Assembly (NCBI RefSeq): GCF_004134905.2
Contig: NZ_SDPQ02000003.1
Span: 806,001 to 870,000, forward strand
DNA length: 64,000 bases
Direction of reading: 5' to 3'
From: Aeromicrobium ginsengisoli
GTDB taxonomy: Bacteria; Actinomycetota; Actinomycetes; Propionibacteriales; Nocardioidaceae
The position numbers were made by a program, and so were the translations under genes. Shown here piece after piece: positions 26,378 to 34,949 of this stretch (position 1 is the stretch's first letter; each line of letters opens with the position of its first letter). Under the pieces are notes generated by a model. It was not told where the DNA came from. It was given only the letters and a program-made list of their open reading frames with translations, and ran no database searches.

Positions 26378-27190
26378 GCGCGTCGCGAGAGCGCGGACCG
26401 CCGCTTCATTCATCGCCACTGCGACCGCGTCGAGGTCATCTTCGAAGAGGTCGGCGTAGACGTCGAGGGTCATGGCGGCGGACTTGTGGCCGAGCATGCG
26501 CTGGACGGCCTTGGCGTTCGCGCCGGACGAAATCGCCAGGGACGCGGCGGTGTGGCGGAGGTCGTGCGGAGTGACACGGGGGATGCCGGCGCAGTTCGCC
26601 GTCGGGACCGGGGAAGAGGAGTGCCTCGGGCGCCTTGCCGGCGCGCGCCTTCTCGAAGAGCGGGTCGAGCATCTGGATGTACGGCACCGAGCGAGGTTCG
26701 TGGTTCTTCGGCGTACCCATGTGGATCTCGGTGCCGACCTCGACGGCGTTGCGTTCGATCGAGAGGCGGCGCCGGGAGGTGTCGACGTCGCGGACGCGGA
26801 GCGCGATCATCTCGCCCCAGCGGATTCCGGTGTACGCGAGAACCAGGACGACGCCGGCTGCGTCTCCGGCTTCGCGGGCGAGGCGATCGACCTGTCGGTG
26901 GTTGAAGTAGACGCGGCCGCGCATGCCCTTGCGCTTGGTCTTCACGCCCTTGGCCGGGTGGCGATGATGCGTCGGTCGTCGACGGCGTCGTCGAGGATGG
27001 ATGACAGGACGCCGAAGGCGCGCTTGACCGTCGTGGCGGACCGGTCGGCACCGAGCGCAGCGACCCAGTTCTGGATCGTCGTCCGGCTGATGTCGCTGAC
27101 CCGTACGTCACGCCAGCGCGGCTCGACGTGGACGCGCCACCCGATCTCGAGCGCGATCGCTGGTCCGCGAACTCGCGGCGGCTCCGCTTA
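26375..27190 (-). pseudogene. tyrosine recombinase (phage-type integrase), broken in three frames
   Basis: Three collinear pieces of one integrase lie in different frames. Piece 1 (about 27190-26960) is the core-binding domain, with WRDVRVSDISRTTIQNWVAA and TVKRAFGVLSSILDDAV. A one-base frameshift near 26958 leads to piece 2 (to about 26600), with NPAKGVKTKRKGM, LAYTGIRWGEMIALRVRDVD (catalytic Arg) and EALLFPGPDGE. A deletion plus frame change near 26595 leads to piece 3 (AGIPRVTPHDLRHTAASLA, QRMLGHKSAAMTLDVYADLF), which holds the remaining His, Arg and Tyr residues. The segment normally lying between LFPGPDGE and VTPHDLRHT, about 30-40 residues, is missing. The gene is dead, so the island is fixed. 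Confidence 0.88.
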
Positions 27191-27314
27191 GTCGCGCAAC
27201 CGCGCTGCGGCCGACGCGTGCGTCACGGAGGCGAACGCGTGGTTCGGCATCCATCGCACCCTCACCGGTTTCGCCCCTGGGAAGGACCGGGGCGCTTGAG
27301 CTCGTCGACCTCCC

Positions 27315-28103
27315 CTAATCGGGGACGGGGTCGAGCGCCGTCTGTTCCGGGATGACCTCCCGTGAGTCGACGTCGGCGTGGCTCACCGCGAGGTACGCGA
27401 CCAGGACGGCGAAGATCAGCAACGCGATGCCGGTAACCGTGCCGTCGCCCCACCCGAGGCCGCCCGACGCGTGCGGCTTGCCGAGCCAGTCGGCGACCGA
27501 GGCACCGAGCGGGCGGGTCAGCACGTACGCCGACCAGAACGCGGCGGTGGCGTTCAGCCCGACTCGCCACAGCGCGTACGGCACGAGGATGAGGACCCCG
27601 AACAGCACGATCGACCACCGGAAGCCGAGGCCCACCTCGATCGCTGTCGTGTCGCCGAGTGCCGTGCCGAGGCCGAACGTCAGCAGGACCGCACCCCAGT
27701 AGAACCGCTCTCGGCGGCTCGAGGTGATCGAGTGGACCGACAGCGTGCCCTCGCTCTGCCGCCACCAGACGAGCAGCCCGCCCAGCAGGACGAGGTAGAC
27801 CGCGGAGTCGACGGCGTACGGCGTGCCGAGCGCGACGTGCGGGCCATCAGCGATCATCGTGCCGAACAACGCGACGCTCAGCACGGTCAGCCAGTAGCGG
27901 ACGGGGTGATAGCTGTCGGCCCGCAGCTGCAGCCACAGGACGACGAAGAAGCCACCGATGCCGATCGCAGCGGCCAACGGGATGCTGACGGCGCCGAGGA
28001 AGTCCGACCCCGCCTCGCCCATCCCGGTCGTGAGCAGCTTGACGACCCAGAACAGCAGGAAGACCTCAGGGACCTTGGGCGCGCGGAAGGTACGGGTGAG
28101 CAT
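27315..28103 (-). CDS. COG4705-like polytopic membrane protein
   Basis: 262 residues from the ATG at 28103. Seven or eight hydrophobic segments are visible, with characteristic inner motifs EVFLLFWVVKLLTTGMGEAGSD, DTTAIEVGLGFRWSIVLFG and FWSAYVLTRPLGASVADWLG. These repeated motifs place it in the COG4705/DUF347-like group of bacterial membrane proteins, reported around metal stress and still of unclear function. It lies just outside the island and shows the host's codon use. The gap 27191-27314 holds no gene. Confidence 0.72.
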   Translation of the reverse strand: MLTRTFRAPKVPEVFLLFWVVKLLTTGMGEAGSDFLGAVSIPLAAAIGIGGFFVVLWLQLRADSYHPVRYWLTVLSVALFGTMIADGPHVALGTPYAVDSAVYLVLLGGLLVWWRQSEGTLSVHSITSSRRERFYWGAVLLTFGLGTALGDTTAIEVGLGFRWSIVLFGVLILVPYALWRVGLNATAAFWSAYVLTRPLGASVADWLGKPHASGGLGWGDGTVTGIALLIFAVLVAYLAVSHADVDSREVIPEQTALDPVPD

Positions 28104-28159
28104 GCCATCAGACGCTAGGCGCGATCACCTGACCGCCACCTGACCTCCGCTGCGGGAGC

Positions 28160-28999
28160 TCACTCAGCGGGCTTGCGGCTGCCGTCGTCCTCGAACTCGA
28201 CGTCGCCGAAGTCGATCGGCCGCGCGGCGTTGGCCAACGCGGTGACCATGGCGGTGCCCAGCGGCCCGGCGCGGTCGAAGACCTCGACGGTGCCGACGGC
28301 GATGCCGTCGTACTCGACGCGGTCGGTCACCGACAGGCCGATCTCGCGGCTGACGGGAGGGCGGGCGAGGGCGAGCGTGATGTCGGTGTTGATGAACTTG
28401 ACGCCCTCGGTGCCCCAGTTGACGACCATGCTGGTGCCGTCGGCGATGCTCGCGACCGACTGGAACGGCGTACCCTCCTCGCCGTCGACGACGGGCAGGC
28501 CGGCCTGCCAGGTCTGCTTGCGGCCGGAGTTCTGGTGGTCGGGGAACGACTGCGACCATGGCGAGTCGCTGATGAAGTGCGGCACGCGGGGCTCGTCACT
28601 CGGCGGCACGAGGTTTTCCGGCGGCGGCTTCGGCCGGTCGACCGGCGACCAGACATCACCCTTGGGTGTCTCAGTCGCCAGCAGGAAGATGCAGCTCGCC
28701 CGGGCCACGCGTACGCCCTCCTGCATCAGCGACGCATCGATCAGGCAGATGCGCTTGCCCTCGCGCACGACCTCGGTCTCGACCGTGCACGGCGCCATCG
28801 TGGCGGGCTGGAACAGGTCGACGGTGTAGCGCGCGGGGTGCAGGTCGGTGCGGCCCAGCTCGACGAGCCGGAGCTCCAGCGCCCGGGCGAGCGCACCGCT
28901 GACGGCGACGCCATGCATCTGGTCGTGCTTCCACATGCTGCGGGCGATCTCGGCGGGCACGAGCCGGTCGCCGTCGAGGGTGAACATGGCCAGGGACAT
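28160..28999 (-). CDS. acyl-CoA thioesterase-like double hotdog protein
   Basis: 279 residues from the ATG at 28999. Two hotdog-like halves can be seen: the first around HDQMHGVAVSGALARALELRL and RYTVDLFQPATMAPCTVETEVVREGKR, the second around VVNWGTEGVKFINTDITLALARPPVSREIGLSVTDRVEYDGIAVGTVEVFDRAG. This matches the actinobacterial thioesterase-family proteins found in lipid and steroid gene sets, which hydrolyse or bind acyl-CoAs. A KstR operator lies in the divergent gap to the SDR gene, so it is probably part of the steroid regulon. Confidence 0.72.
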   Translation of the reverse strand: MSLAMFTLDGDRLVPAEIARSMWKHDQMHGVAVSGALARALELRLVELGRTDLHPARYTVDLFQPATMAPCTVETEVVREGKRICLIDASLMQEGVRVARASCIFLLATETPKGDVWSPVDRPKPPPENLVPPSDEPRVPHFISDSPWSQSFPDHQNSGRKQTWQAGLPVVDGEEGTPFQSVASIADGTSMVVNWGTEGVKFINTDITLALARPPVSREIGLSVTDRVEYDGIAVGTVEVFDRAGPLGTAMVTALANAARPIDFGDVEFEDDGSRKPAE

Positions 29000-29052
29000 G
29001 GGTTAAGCCTGTCAGGTGCGTCAGGCAACCGGTCCGCCTGGTAGCCAAAGAC

Positions 29053-29066
29053 TAGAACGTGTTCCA
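29053..29066. promoter_or_regulatory. KstR-type operator between thioesterase and SDR genes
   Basis: TAGAACGTGTTCCA fits TnnAACnnGTTnnA, the KstR recognition motif known from mycobacteria. It lies 23 nt before the ATG of the SDR gene and 54 nt before the thioesterase start. TACTGT at 29076-29081 with seven bases to the ATG suggests a leaderless transcript for the SDR gene, which would place the operator over its -35 region. Confidence 0.82.
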
Positions 29067-29088
29067 GTTTTGCGCTACTGTCCCCGCC

Positions 29089-29889
29089 ATGGTGCTCGAA
29101 AGATTCCGCCTCGACGACCGGGTTGCGGTCGTCACCGGGGCCGGCCGAGGGATCGGCGCTGCCAGCGCCCTCGCGCTCGCCGAAGCCGGTGCCGACGTCG
29201 TCCTCGCTGCTCGTACGGAGGACCAGCTCCGCGAGGTCGCCGCTCAGGTCGAGGCCCTCGGCCGCAAGGCGCTCGTCGTGGCTGCCGACCTGTCCGACCT
29301 CGACCAGGTCGCCGCGCTCGCGCAGACCACGGTCGACGCGTTCGGCCAGCTCGATGTCGTGGTCAACAACGTCGGCGGGTCGATGCCCAAGGAGTTCGTA
29401 CGCACGAACGTGGCCGCGCTCGAGGGGGCGTTCCACTTCAACGTCTCGACGGCGCACGCCCTGACTCGTGCCGCGCTGCCGCGTCTGCTCAAGAGCGAGG
29501 GCGGAGCGGTCGTCAACATCTCGTCGGTCATGGGCCGCGTCAGTGGTCGCGGCTACCTCGCGTACGGGACGGCCAAGGCGGCGCTCGCGCACTGGACCCG
29601 CCTCGCCGCCCGCGACCTCGCGCCCCGCGTACGCGTCAACGCGATCGCCGTCGGCTCCGTGGCGACCTCCGCGCTCGAGATCGTCACCGGCGACGAAGGT
29701 CTCACCGCGCAGATGGAGGCCAACACCCCGCTTCGCCGCATCGGCGAGCCGGACGACATCGCCGCCACCGTGCTGTTCCTCGCCAGCCCCGCCGGTGGCT
29801 ACCTCACCGGCAAGGTACTCGAGGTCGACGGCGGCATCGACCAGCCCAACCTCGACATGGCCCTACCCGACCTGGGAGTCCCAGAATGA
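29089..29889 (+). CDS. short-chain dehydrogenase/reductase
   Basis: 266 residues from the ATG at 29089, with no ribosome binding site but a -10 at the right distance for leaderless translation. The SDR hallmarks are present: [20 protein letters not shown] (cofactor loop), NNVGG, the catalytic Ser in NISSVMG, and YGTAK (Tyr and Lys). It oxidises or reduces a hydroxyl/keto group. Its place behind a KstR operator suggests a steroid-derived or CoA-thioester substrate, as for similar SDRs in mycobacterial KstR regulons; the exact step is unknown. It overlaps the next gene by ATGA. Confidence 0.85.
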   Translation: MVLERFRLDDRVAVVTGAGRGIGAASALALAEAGADVVLAARTEDQLREVAAQVEALGRKALVVAADLSDLDQVAALAQTTVDAFGQLDVVVNNVGGSMPKEFVRTNVAALEGAFHFNVSTAHALTRAALPRLLKSEGGAVVNISSVMGRVSGRGYLAYGTAKAALAHWTRLAARDLAPRVRVNAIAVGSVATSALEIVTGDEGLTAQMEANTPLRRIGEPDDIAATVLFLASPAGGYLTGKVLEVDGGIDQPNLDMALPDLGVPE

Positions 29890-30950
29890 TCAGAGTCGTC
29901 GCGTGGAGCACGGGCAACGTCGGGCGGCACGTCTTGGCCGGCATCGACGCCCGGCCGGACCTCGAGCTCGTCGGGCTCTGGGTGTCCAACCCCGAGAAGG
30001 TCGGCAAGGACGCCGGGCAGCTCGCGGGGCTCGACCGTGACCTCGGCATCCTCGCGACGAACGACGTCGAGGAGATCCTCGCGCTCCAGCCCGACGCCGT
30101 CGTGCACTCGGCGATGGCCGACGACCGGCTGTTCGAGGCGATGGCCGACCTCGAGCGCCTGCTGCGCGCCGGCATCAACGTCGTCTCGAGCGGCCCCGTG
30201 TTCCTGCAGTTCCCGTCGGGCCCGGTCGTCGAGATGGCCGAGGGTGTCAAGCAGGCGGCCGCGGAGGGCGGCGTCTCCCTGTACGTCAGCGGCATCGACC
30301 CGGGCTTCGCCAACGACTGGCTGCCGCTGTCGCTGACGAGCATCAGTGAGCGCATCGACCAGGTGCGCTGCTCGGAGGTGCTCAACTACAACACGTACGA
30401 CCAGGGCATGATCGTCTTCGACGTCATGGGCTTCGGCAAGCCGATGGACCACGTCCCGATGCTGCTCCAGCCCGGCATCCTGACGATGGCGTGGGGCAGT
30501 GTCGTGCACCAGATCGCCGCCGGACTCGGGGTCGAGCTCGACGACGTCGAGGAGTTCTACGAGCGGCTCCCGGCGACCGAGTCGTTCGACATCGACAGCG
30601 GCCGCATCGAGGAGGGCACCGTCGCGGGCCTGCACTTCGAGGTACGCGGCAAGGTCGGCGACAAGGCGGTCGTCGTGCTGGAGCACGTCACCCGCGTCCA
30701 CGACGACATCGGCCCGGACTGGCCGCAGCCTGCGGGCCATGGCTGCTATCGCGTCGAGATCAAGGGCGAGCCCAACTACACCCTCGACCTGCAGCTGCTC
30801 GGCACCGACGGCGACCACAACACCGCCGGTCTCAAGGCCACGGCGATGCGCCTGGTGAACGCCGTGCCGGCGGTCGTGGGCGCCAAGCCCGGACTCGTCA
30901 CCGCTCTCGACCTGCCGCTCGTCACCGGGCGGGGACTGGTGGTCACGTGA
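29886..30950 (+). CDS. DapB-like NAD(P)H-binding dehydrogenase family protein
   Basis: 354 residues from the ATG at 29886. The N-terminal Rossmann fold reads [42 protein letters not shown], as in dihydrodipicolinate reductase N-domains, and AINVVSS-like [15 protein letters not shown] follows. The C-terminal half is unlike DapB of lysine synthesis. Such DapB-like proteins are frequent in actinobacterial steroid and lipid clusters with unassigned reactions. It is translationally coupled to the SDR gene (ATGA) and to the secreted protein gene (GTGA). Confidence 0.78.
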   Translation: MIRVVAWSTGNVGRHVLAGIDARPDLELVGLWVSNPEKVGKDAGQLAGLDRDLGILATNDVEEILALQPDAVVHSAMADDRLFEAMADLERLLRAGINVVSSGPVFLQFPSGPVVEMAEGVKQAAAEGGVSLYVSGIDPGFANDWLPLSLTSISERIDQVRCSEVLNYNTYDQGMIVFDVMGFGKPMDHVPMLLQPGILTMAWGSVVHQIAAGLGVELDDVEEFYERLPATESFDIDSGRIEEGTVAGLHFEVRGKVGDKAVVVLEHVTRVHDDIGPDWPQPAGHGCYRVEIKGEPNYTLDLQLLGTDGDHNTAGLKATAMRLVNAVPAVVGAKPGLVTALDLPLVTGRGLVVT

Positions 30951-31414
30951 ACGCCCGACTCGGCCGGCTGCTGGCCGCCGCCGCTCTGACTGCGACCCTG
31001 GTCGCCGCCCCGGCGACCGCCCAAGCCGCGACCGGTTGCTCGCAGGCCGGGTCGCAGGCGGCGGCGCAGAAATATCTCGATGCCCTCGTCGACCGCAACG
31101 CCGCCTGGTCGATCCCGCTCGACCCGTTCGTGCTGCGCATCGAGAACGGGCTGCCCACCTCGGTGTCGGCAGCCGACCTCAAGCTGCAGCTCTTCCTGCA
31201 CATCCAGTACTCGGTGTTCACGTCGATCGAGAACGTCGTGTGGACGTGGCAGCCCGACGGCCGCGCCGACGTCATCAACGCGCACTACGACATCCCGGTC
31301 GGACTGGGTGGTGTGTCGCTCGCGAGCTCGACGGTCGACGAGGACTTCACGCTGACCCCGGCCTGCACGATCAAGCGGATCGACGCGACGTTCACGATCG
31401 AACCGGCCGCTTGA
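30947..31414 (+). CDS. small secreted protein of the KstR-controlled SDR operon
   Basis: 155 residues from the GTG at 30947, overlapping the previous stop. The signal peptide has an Arg-containing start, LLAAAALTATLVAAPATAQA, and a likely cleavage after QAA near residue 28. The mature part has two cysteines (GCSQAGSQAAA and TPACTIKR) and a run AAQKYLDALVDRNAAW followed by beta-strand-like segments, which recalls NTF2/SnoaL-like cones. Function unknown; export in a steroid operon might mean substrate binding at the cell surface. Confidence 0.68.
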   Translation: MNARLGRLLAAAALTATLVAAPATAQAATGCSQAGSQAAAQKYLDALVDRNAAWSIPLDPFVLRIENGLPTSVSAADLKLQLFLHIQYSVFTSIENVVWTWQPDGRADVINAHYDIPVGLGGVSLASSTVDEDFTLTPACTIKRIDATFTIEPAA

Positions 31415-32133
31415 CCGAGTCCGCCGTGCACGTGACGCCGGACCGAGCCGAGGTGCTGGCCCTCGTACGTTCGTCGCCCGCGTACGTCGCGGTGCACGAC
31501 AAGGTCGGCTGGGTCGGCATCTTCGGGCAGGAGCACGTGGTCGAGGATCCCGTCGGCGCGCGGCCCGTACGGTCGCAGGACTCGTGCGCGCTGGAGCGGT
31601 TCTGGGACACGTTCATCGCGCCGAACGACATCGTGTTCGAGGTGGCACAGGACTGGGTCGACGGTTTCGACGTGGTCCGCGACGCGACGATCGTGACGAC
31701 GCTCGCGCCAGGTGTCGTGGTGCGCACGCCGGCGCACCTGATCTACCAGACCGGCTACGAGGACGGTGAGCTCAAGGTGCGGCGCATGGCGGCGTACTGG
31801 GAGCCCCGCCCGGTCTACCTCCAGCTCATGCGGCCGCGGCGGGCGTACGTGGTGGCGGCCGTCAGCCAGTTCGCGCACATGTTCCGCACGCTTGGCGTCG
31901 TGGCGGCGCTGCAGTTCGTCGGCGCAGCCCGATACGTCGGGCGGCATCGTCGCCGCACCCTGCTCACCAAGCTCGCCGTCAGTGGCATCCGTGACGTGTC
32001 CAAGGTCATCGTCTCGGGCAACAGCGTCACGGCGTCAGGGACGCTCGACGGTGCGCCGGTCGCCGTGATCGCCGACTTCGCGCCGCGATCGCGGGCGTTC
32101 CGCAGCCTGAAGACGTACGGGGATCCGGCGTGA
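31411..32133 (+). CDS. NTF2/SnoaL-like protein
   Basis: 240 residues from the TTG at 31411, whose TTGA overlaps the previous stop; GTG codons at 31426 and 31432 are alternative starts. The sequence shows a cone-fold pattern of the NTF2/ketosteroid-isomerase superfamily (ALERFWDTFIAPNDIVFEVAQDWVDGFDVVRDATIVTTLAPG and LIYQTGYEDGELKVRRMAAYWEP). The C-terminal third adds a helical region rich in Arg. It is the last gene before kstR, whose stop faces its own within 5 nt. The role in steroid breakdown is not known. Confidence 0.65.
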   Translation: MTESAVHVTPDRAEVLALVRSSPAYVAVHDKVGWVGIFGQEHVVEDPVGARPVRSQDSCALERFWDTFIAPNDIVFEVAQDWVDGFDVVRDATIVTTLAPGVVVRTPAHLIYQTGYEDGELKVRRMAAYWEPRPVYLQLMRPRRAYVVAAVSQFAHMFRTLGVVAALQFVGAARYVGRHRRRTLLTKLAVSGIRDVSKVIVSGNSVTASGTLDGAPVAVIADFAPRSRAFRSLKTYGDPA

Positions 32134-32138
32134 CCGGC

Positions 32139-32732
32139 TCAGCGCAGCAGCAGCTTGACCGCGACGTCCATCGACTTGGTGACGTCGTCGGCGGACGTAC
32201 GGCCGGTGACCCAGCCCATGAGCGCCGACAGCCACACGTCGCCGATGACCCGGACGATCGCCATGTCCTCGTCGGTGGGCTCACGCGCCTCGTCGGTGCC
32301 GTCGATCGCGTGCGTGATCATCGCGGTCAGCTTGACGCCGACGACGTGGATCTCCTCGGCGACCGACGCGTCGGCGAACATGAACGCGCGCGTCAGGGCC
32401 TCGGTGAGCTCGGGCTGCTTCTGCAGCGCCGTCGTGGTGACGCCGAGCACGTGCATGACGCGCTGGTGGGCGGTGTCGCCGGGCACCACGCGCGTACGCG
32501 ACTGGGCCTCGGCCCGCTCGAACTCACGACCGAGAGCGGTGACCAGGAGATGGATCTTGGACGGGAAGTAGCGGTAGAGCGTGCCGAGGGCGACATCGGC
32601 GTTGTCGGCGACGGCGCGCATCTGCACGGCGTCGTAGCCGCCGGAGTCCGCCAGCGCGATCGTGGCGTCGAGGATGCGGCGTCGGCGTTCGCGCTGGGCG
32701 TTGGAGCCGGGCGTCTCCGTCGTGCTGGTCAT
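32139..32732 (-). CDS. kstR: TetR-family repressor of steroid catabolism KstR
   Basis: 197 residues from the ATG at 32732. The DNA-binding domain RRILDATIALADSGGYDAVQMRAVADNADVALGTLYRYFPSK and the ligand domain (LLVTALGREFERAEAQ, LTEALTRAFMFADASVAEE, VIGDVWLSALMGWVTGR) follow mycobacterial KstR along the whole length. KstR is released from its operators by 3-oxo-cholestenoic acid-type CoA thioesters. The gene is divergent from the FadE34-type gene, as in Mycobacterium, and a KstR operator lies between them, so autoregulation is likely. Seven matching sites are found in this window. Confidence 0.92.
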   Translation of the reverse strand: MTSTTETPGSNAQRERRRRILDATIALADSGGYDAVQMRAVADNADVALGTLYRYFPSKIHLLVTALGREFERAEAQSRTRVVPGDTAHQRVMHVLGVTTTALQKQPELTEALTRAFMFADASVAEEIHVVGVKLTAMITHAIDGTDEAREPTDEDMAIVRVIGDVWLSALMGWVTGRTSADDVTKSMDVAVKLLLR

Positions 32733-32794
32733 CCGGCATCGTCTCCTGTCCGCGGTCCGTTGCTCGAGGTGACCTCGCCGACCGTCGCTATGAT

Positions 32795-32808
32795 TGAAAC
32801 ACGTTCTA
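32795..32808. promoter_or_regulatory. KstR-type operator between kstR and fadE34
   Basis: TGAAACACGTTCTA fits TnnAACnnGTTnnA. It lies 17 nt before the ATG of fadE34 (32825) and 63 nt upstream of kstR, the same position as in the mycobacterial kstR-fadE34 gap. It would control both genes, giving KstR autoregulation. Confidence 0.85.
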
Positions 32809-32824
32809 GATTCGGAGGCGACAG

Positions 32825-34948
32825 ATGCCCATCGGCGTGACACGTGACGATCTAGAACTGAGTACCAGTTTACGGGCCTGGGCCTCTGGACTGAGTGGCC
32901 CGGTCGCCCTCCGAGACGTCGAGACCGATCCGTCGGCGGCATTCGCGAAGACGTGGCAGGCGGTCGTCGAGGCGGGGCTGCCCGCCATCGGCATCGACGA
33001 GCACCACGGCGGGGGCGAGGGCTCGCTGCTCCATCAGGCGATCGCGCTGGAGGCTGCGGCGTACGCGTTGGTGCCCGGCCCGCTGCTCGGCACGGTGCTC
33101 GTCGGCCAGCTCACCGAGGACGGTGACGTGCTGGCCGGGATCGCCGGCGGTGCGAGCGCAGCGGTGGCCTTGTCAGGTGCGGTCACGGTCGACGCCGATG
33201 GCGCTCGAGCAGACTTCGACGTCGTGCTCGATGTGGTCGAGGCGCGCTGGCTGCTCGCCCGTACGACCGACGACGCGTGGGTGTTGATCGGTGCCGACGG
33301 CTGGCGCGCAGAGCCCGAGGTCGGGCTCGACCTGTCGCGGCGGGGCGGGCGCGTGCGTGTGGAGGCGACGACCGATCAAGTCGTGCCGCTGCCGGGCGTC
33401 GACCGCGACGCGGTGCTGCGGGTTCTCGTGGCGCTGGCCGCCGCGGAGGCTTCCGGTGTCGCGCAATGGTGCCTGGACACCGCTGTCGACTACGCCAAGG
33501 TGCGCGAGCAGTTCGGCGCACCGATCGGGTCATTCCAGGCGATCAAGCAGCTGTGCTCGCAGATGCTGGAGACGACGGAGTCGATCGCGGCCGTCGCGTG
33601 GGATGCCGCCACGACCGCACGGTCGGACGTACCGGCGGGGGAGGCGCAATATGCCGCCGATGTCGCCGCGACGGTGGCGTTCGACGGCGCGGTGTCGGTT
33701 GCGCAGGACTGCATCCAGGTGCTCGGCGGCATCGGGTTCACGTTCGAGCACGATGCGCACCTCTACCTGCGGCGGGCGATCGCGCTGCGGGCCGTCGTGG
33801 AGGCGTTCGCGGGCAGCTCGGAGCAGTCGGCGGCTCGCCTGGCCCGCCGGGCCGGCACCGGGCAGCGCCGGGTGCCCGAGATCGACTTCGGCGGCACGGA
33901 CGAGGAGTTCCGCGCCGCGACGCGCACGGCGATCGAGGGGATCGCTGCGTTGCCCGAAGACCAGCAGCGTGCGGCGCTCGTGGAGTCCGGCTACCTCATG
34001 CCGCACTGGCCGCAGCCCCATGGGCTCGACGCCGGCCCGGTCGAGCAGCTCGTGGTCGACGAGGAGCTGGCGCGTGCCTCGCTCGTACGCCCTGACATCG
34101 CGATCGGCGGCTGGGCCGTGCCGACGATCATCGACCACGGCACCGCGGAGCAGGCTGAGCGCTTCGTCCTGCCGACGCTGCTCGGCGAGCTGAAGTGGTG
34201 CCAGCTGTTCAGCGAGCCCGGCGCAGGCTCCGACCTCGCCTCGCTCACCACCCGGGCCGTACGCGCCGAAGGTGGCTGGTTGCTGACCGGCCAGAAGGTG
34301 TGGACCTCGCGGGCGCGCGAGGCGGACTGGGGCATCTGCCTGGCTCGCACCGACCGCGACGCCCGCCATCGCGGCATCACGTACTTCCTCGTCGACATGA
34401 CCTCCGCCGGCATCGACATCCGGCCGCTGCGCGAGCTGACCGGCGACGCGATGTTCAACGAGGTGTTTCTCGACGAGGTCTTCGTGCCCGACGAGTGCGT
34501 CGTGGGCGAGGTCAACGAGGGCTGGAAGCTCGCCCGCACGACGCTGGCCAACGAGCGCGTCGCGATGGCCGGCAGCAAGCTCGGCATGAGCACGGAGCGG
34601 GCCGTCGAGCTGTTGGCCGGGCGCGAGTCGGAGACCGACGCGGCGCGAGTCGGCCACCAGGTCGCGCTGGCCTCGGTGTGCCAGCTGCTGGGCGTACGTT
34701 CGACGCTGCGGTCGATCGCCGGGCGTGGTCCCGGCCCGGAGTCGAGCGTGGCGAAGCTGTTGGGCGTACGCAATCGGCAGGACGCCTCTGGGCTCGTCGT
34801 CGACCTGCTGGGTCCTGCGGCGCTGTTCACGCCCGACGATCCCGACGTGCACGAGATGCTGCTGACGCGCTGCCTGTCGATCGCGGGCGGGACGACGCAG
34901 ATCCTGCGCAACGTCGTCGCCGAACGGGTGCTCGGCCTGCCCCGCTGA
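32825..34948 (+). CDS. fadE34: two-domain acyl-CoA dehydrogenase, FadE34 type
   Basis: 707 residues from the ATG at 32825 behind GGAGGCGAC. The chain consists of two acyl-CoA dehydrogenase units. The first (about 1-340) has GIDEHHGGGEGSLLHQAIALEAAA and an AQDCIQVLGGIGFTFEHDAHLYLRRA segment. The second (about 350-707) has CQLFSEPGAGSDLASLTTRAVR, GQKVWTSRAREADWGICLARTD and a final SIAGGTTQILRNVVAERVLGLPR. Length and location beside kstR match mycobacterial FadE34 (ChsE3), which dehydrogenates the C5 side chain of steroid CoA thioesters with FAD. Its stop is one base from that of the convergent hydrolase gene. Confidence 0.88.
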   Translation: MPIGVTRDDLELSTSLRAWASGLSGPVALRDVETDPSAAFAKTWQAVVEAGLPAIGIDEHHGGGEGSLLHQAIALEAAAYALVPGPLLGTVLVGQLTEDGDVLAGIAGGASAAVALSGAVTVDADGARADFDVVLDVVEARWLLARTTDDAWVLIGADGWRAEPEVGLDLSRRGGRVRVEATTDQVVPLPGVDRDAVLRVLVALAAAEASGVAQWCLDTAVDYAKVREQFGAPIGSFQAIKQLCSQMLETTESIAAVAWDAATTARSDVPAGEAQYAADVAATVAFDGAVSVAQDCIQVLGGIGFTFEHDAHLYLRRAIALRAVVEAFAGSSEQSAARLARRAGTGQRRVPEIDFGGTDEEFRAATRTAIEGIAALPEDQQRAALVESGYLMPHWPQPHGLDAGPVEQLVVDEELARASLVRPDIAIGGWAVPTIIDHGTAEQAERFVLPTLLGELKWCQLFSEPGAGSDLASLTTRAVRAEGGWLLTGQKVWTSRAREADWGICLARTDRDARHRGITYFLVDMTSAGIDIRPLRELTGDAMFNEVFLDEVFVPDECVVGEVNEGWKLARTTLANERVAMAGSKLGMSTERAVELLAGRESETDAARVGHQVALASVCQLLGVRSTLRSIAGRGPGPESSVAKLLGVRNRQDASGLVVDLLGPAALFTPDDPDVHEMLLTRCLSIAGGTTQILRNVVAERVLGLPR

Positions 34949-34949
34949 C

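Noticed and set aside
22707-27190. Complete prophage
   Set aside because: No structural, packaging or lysis genes are present; only an integrase remnant and three cargo genes remain.
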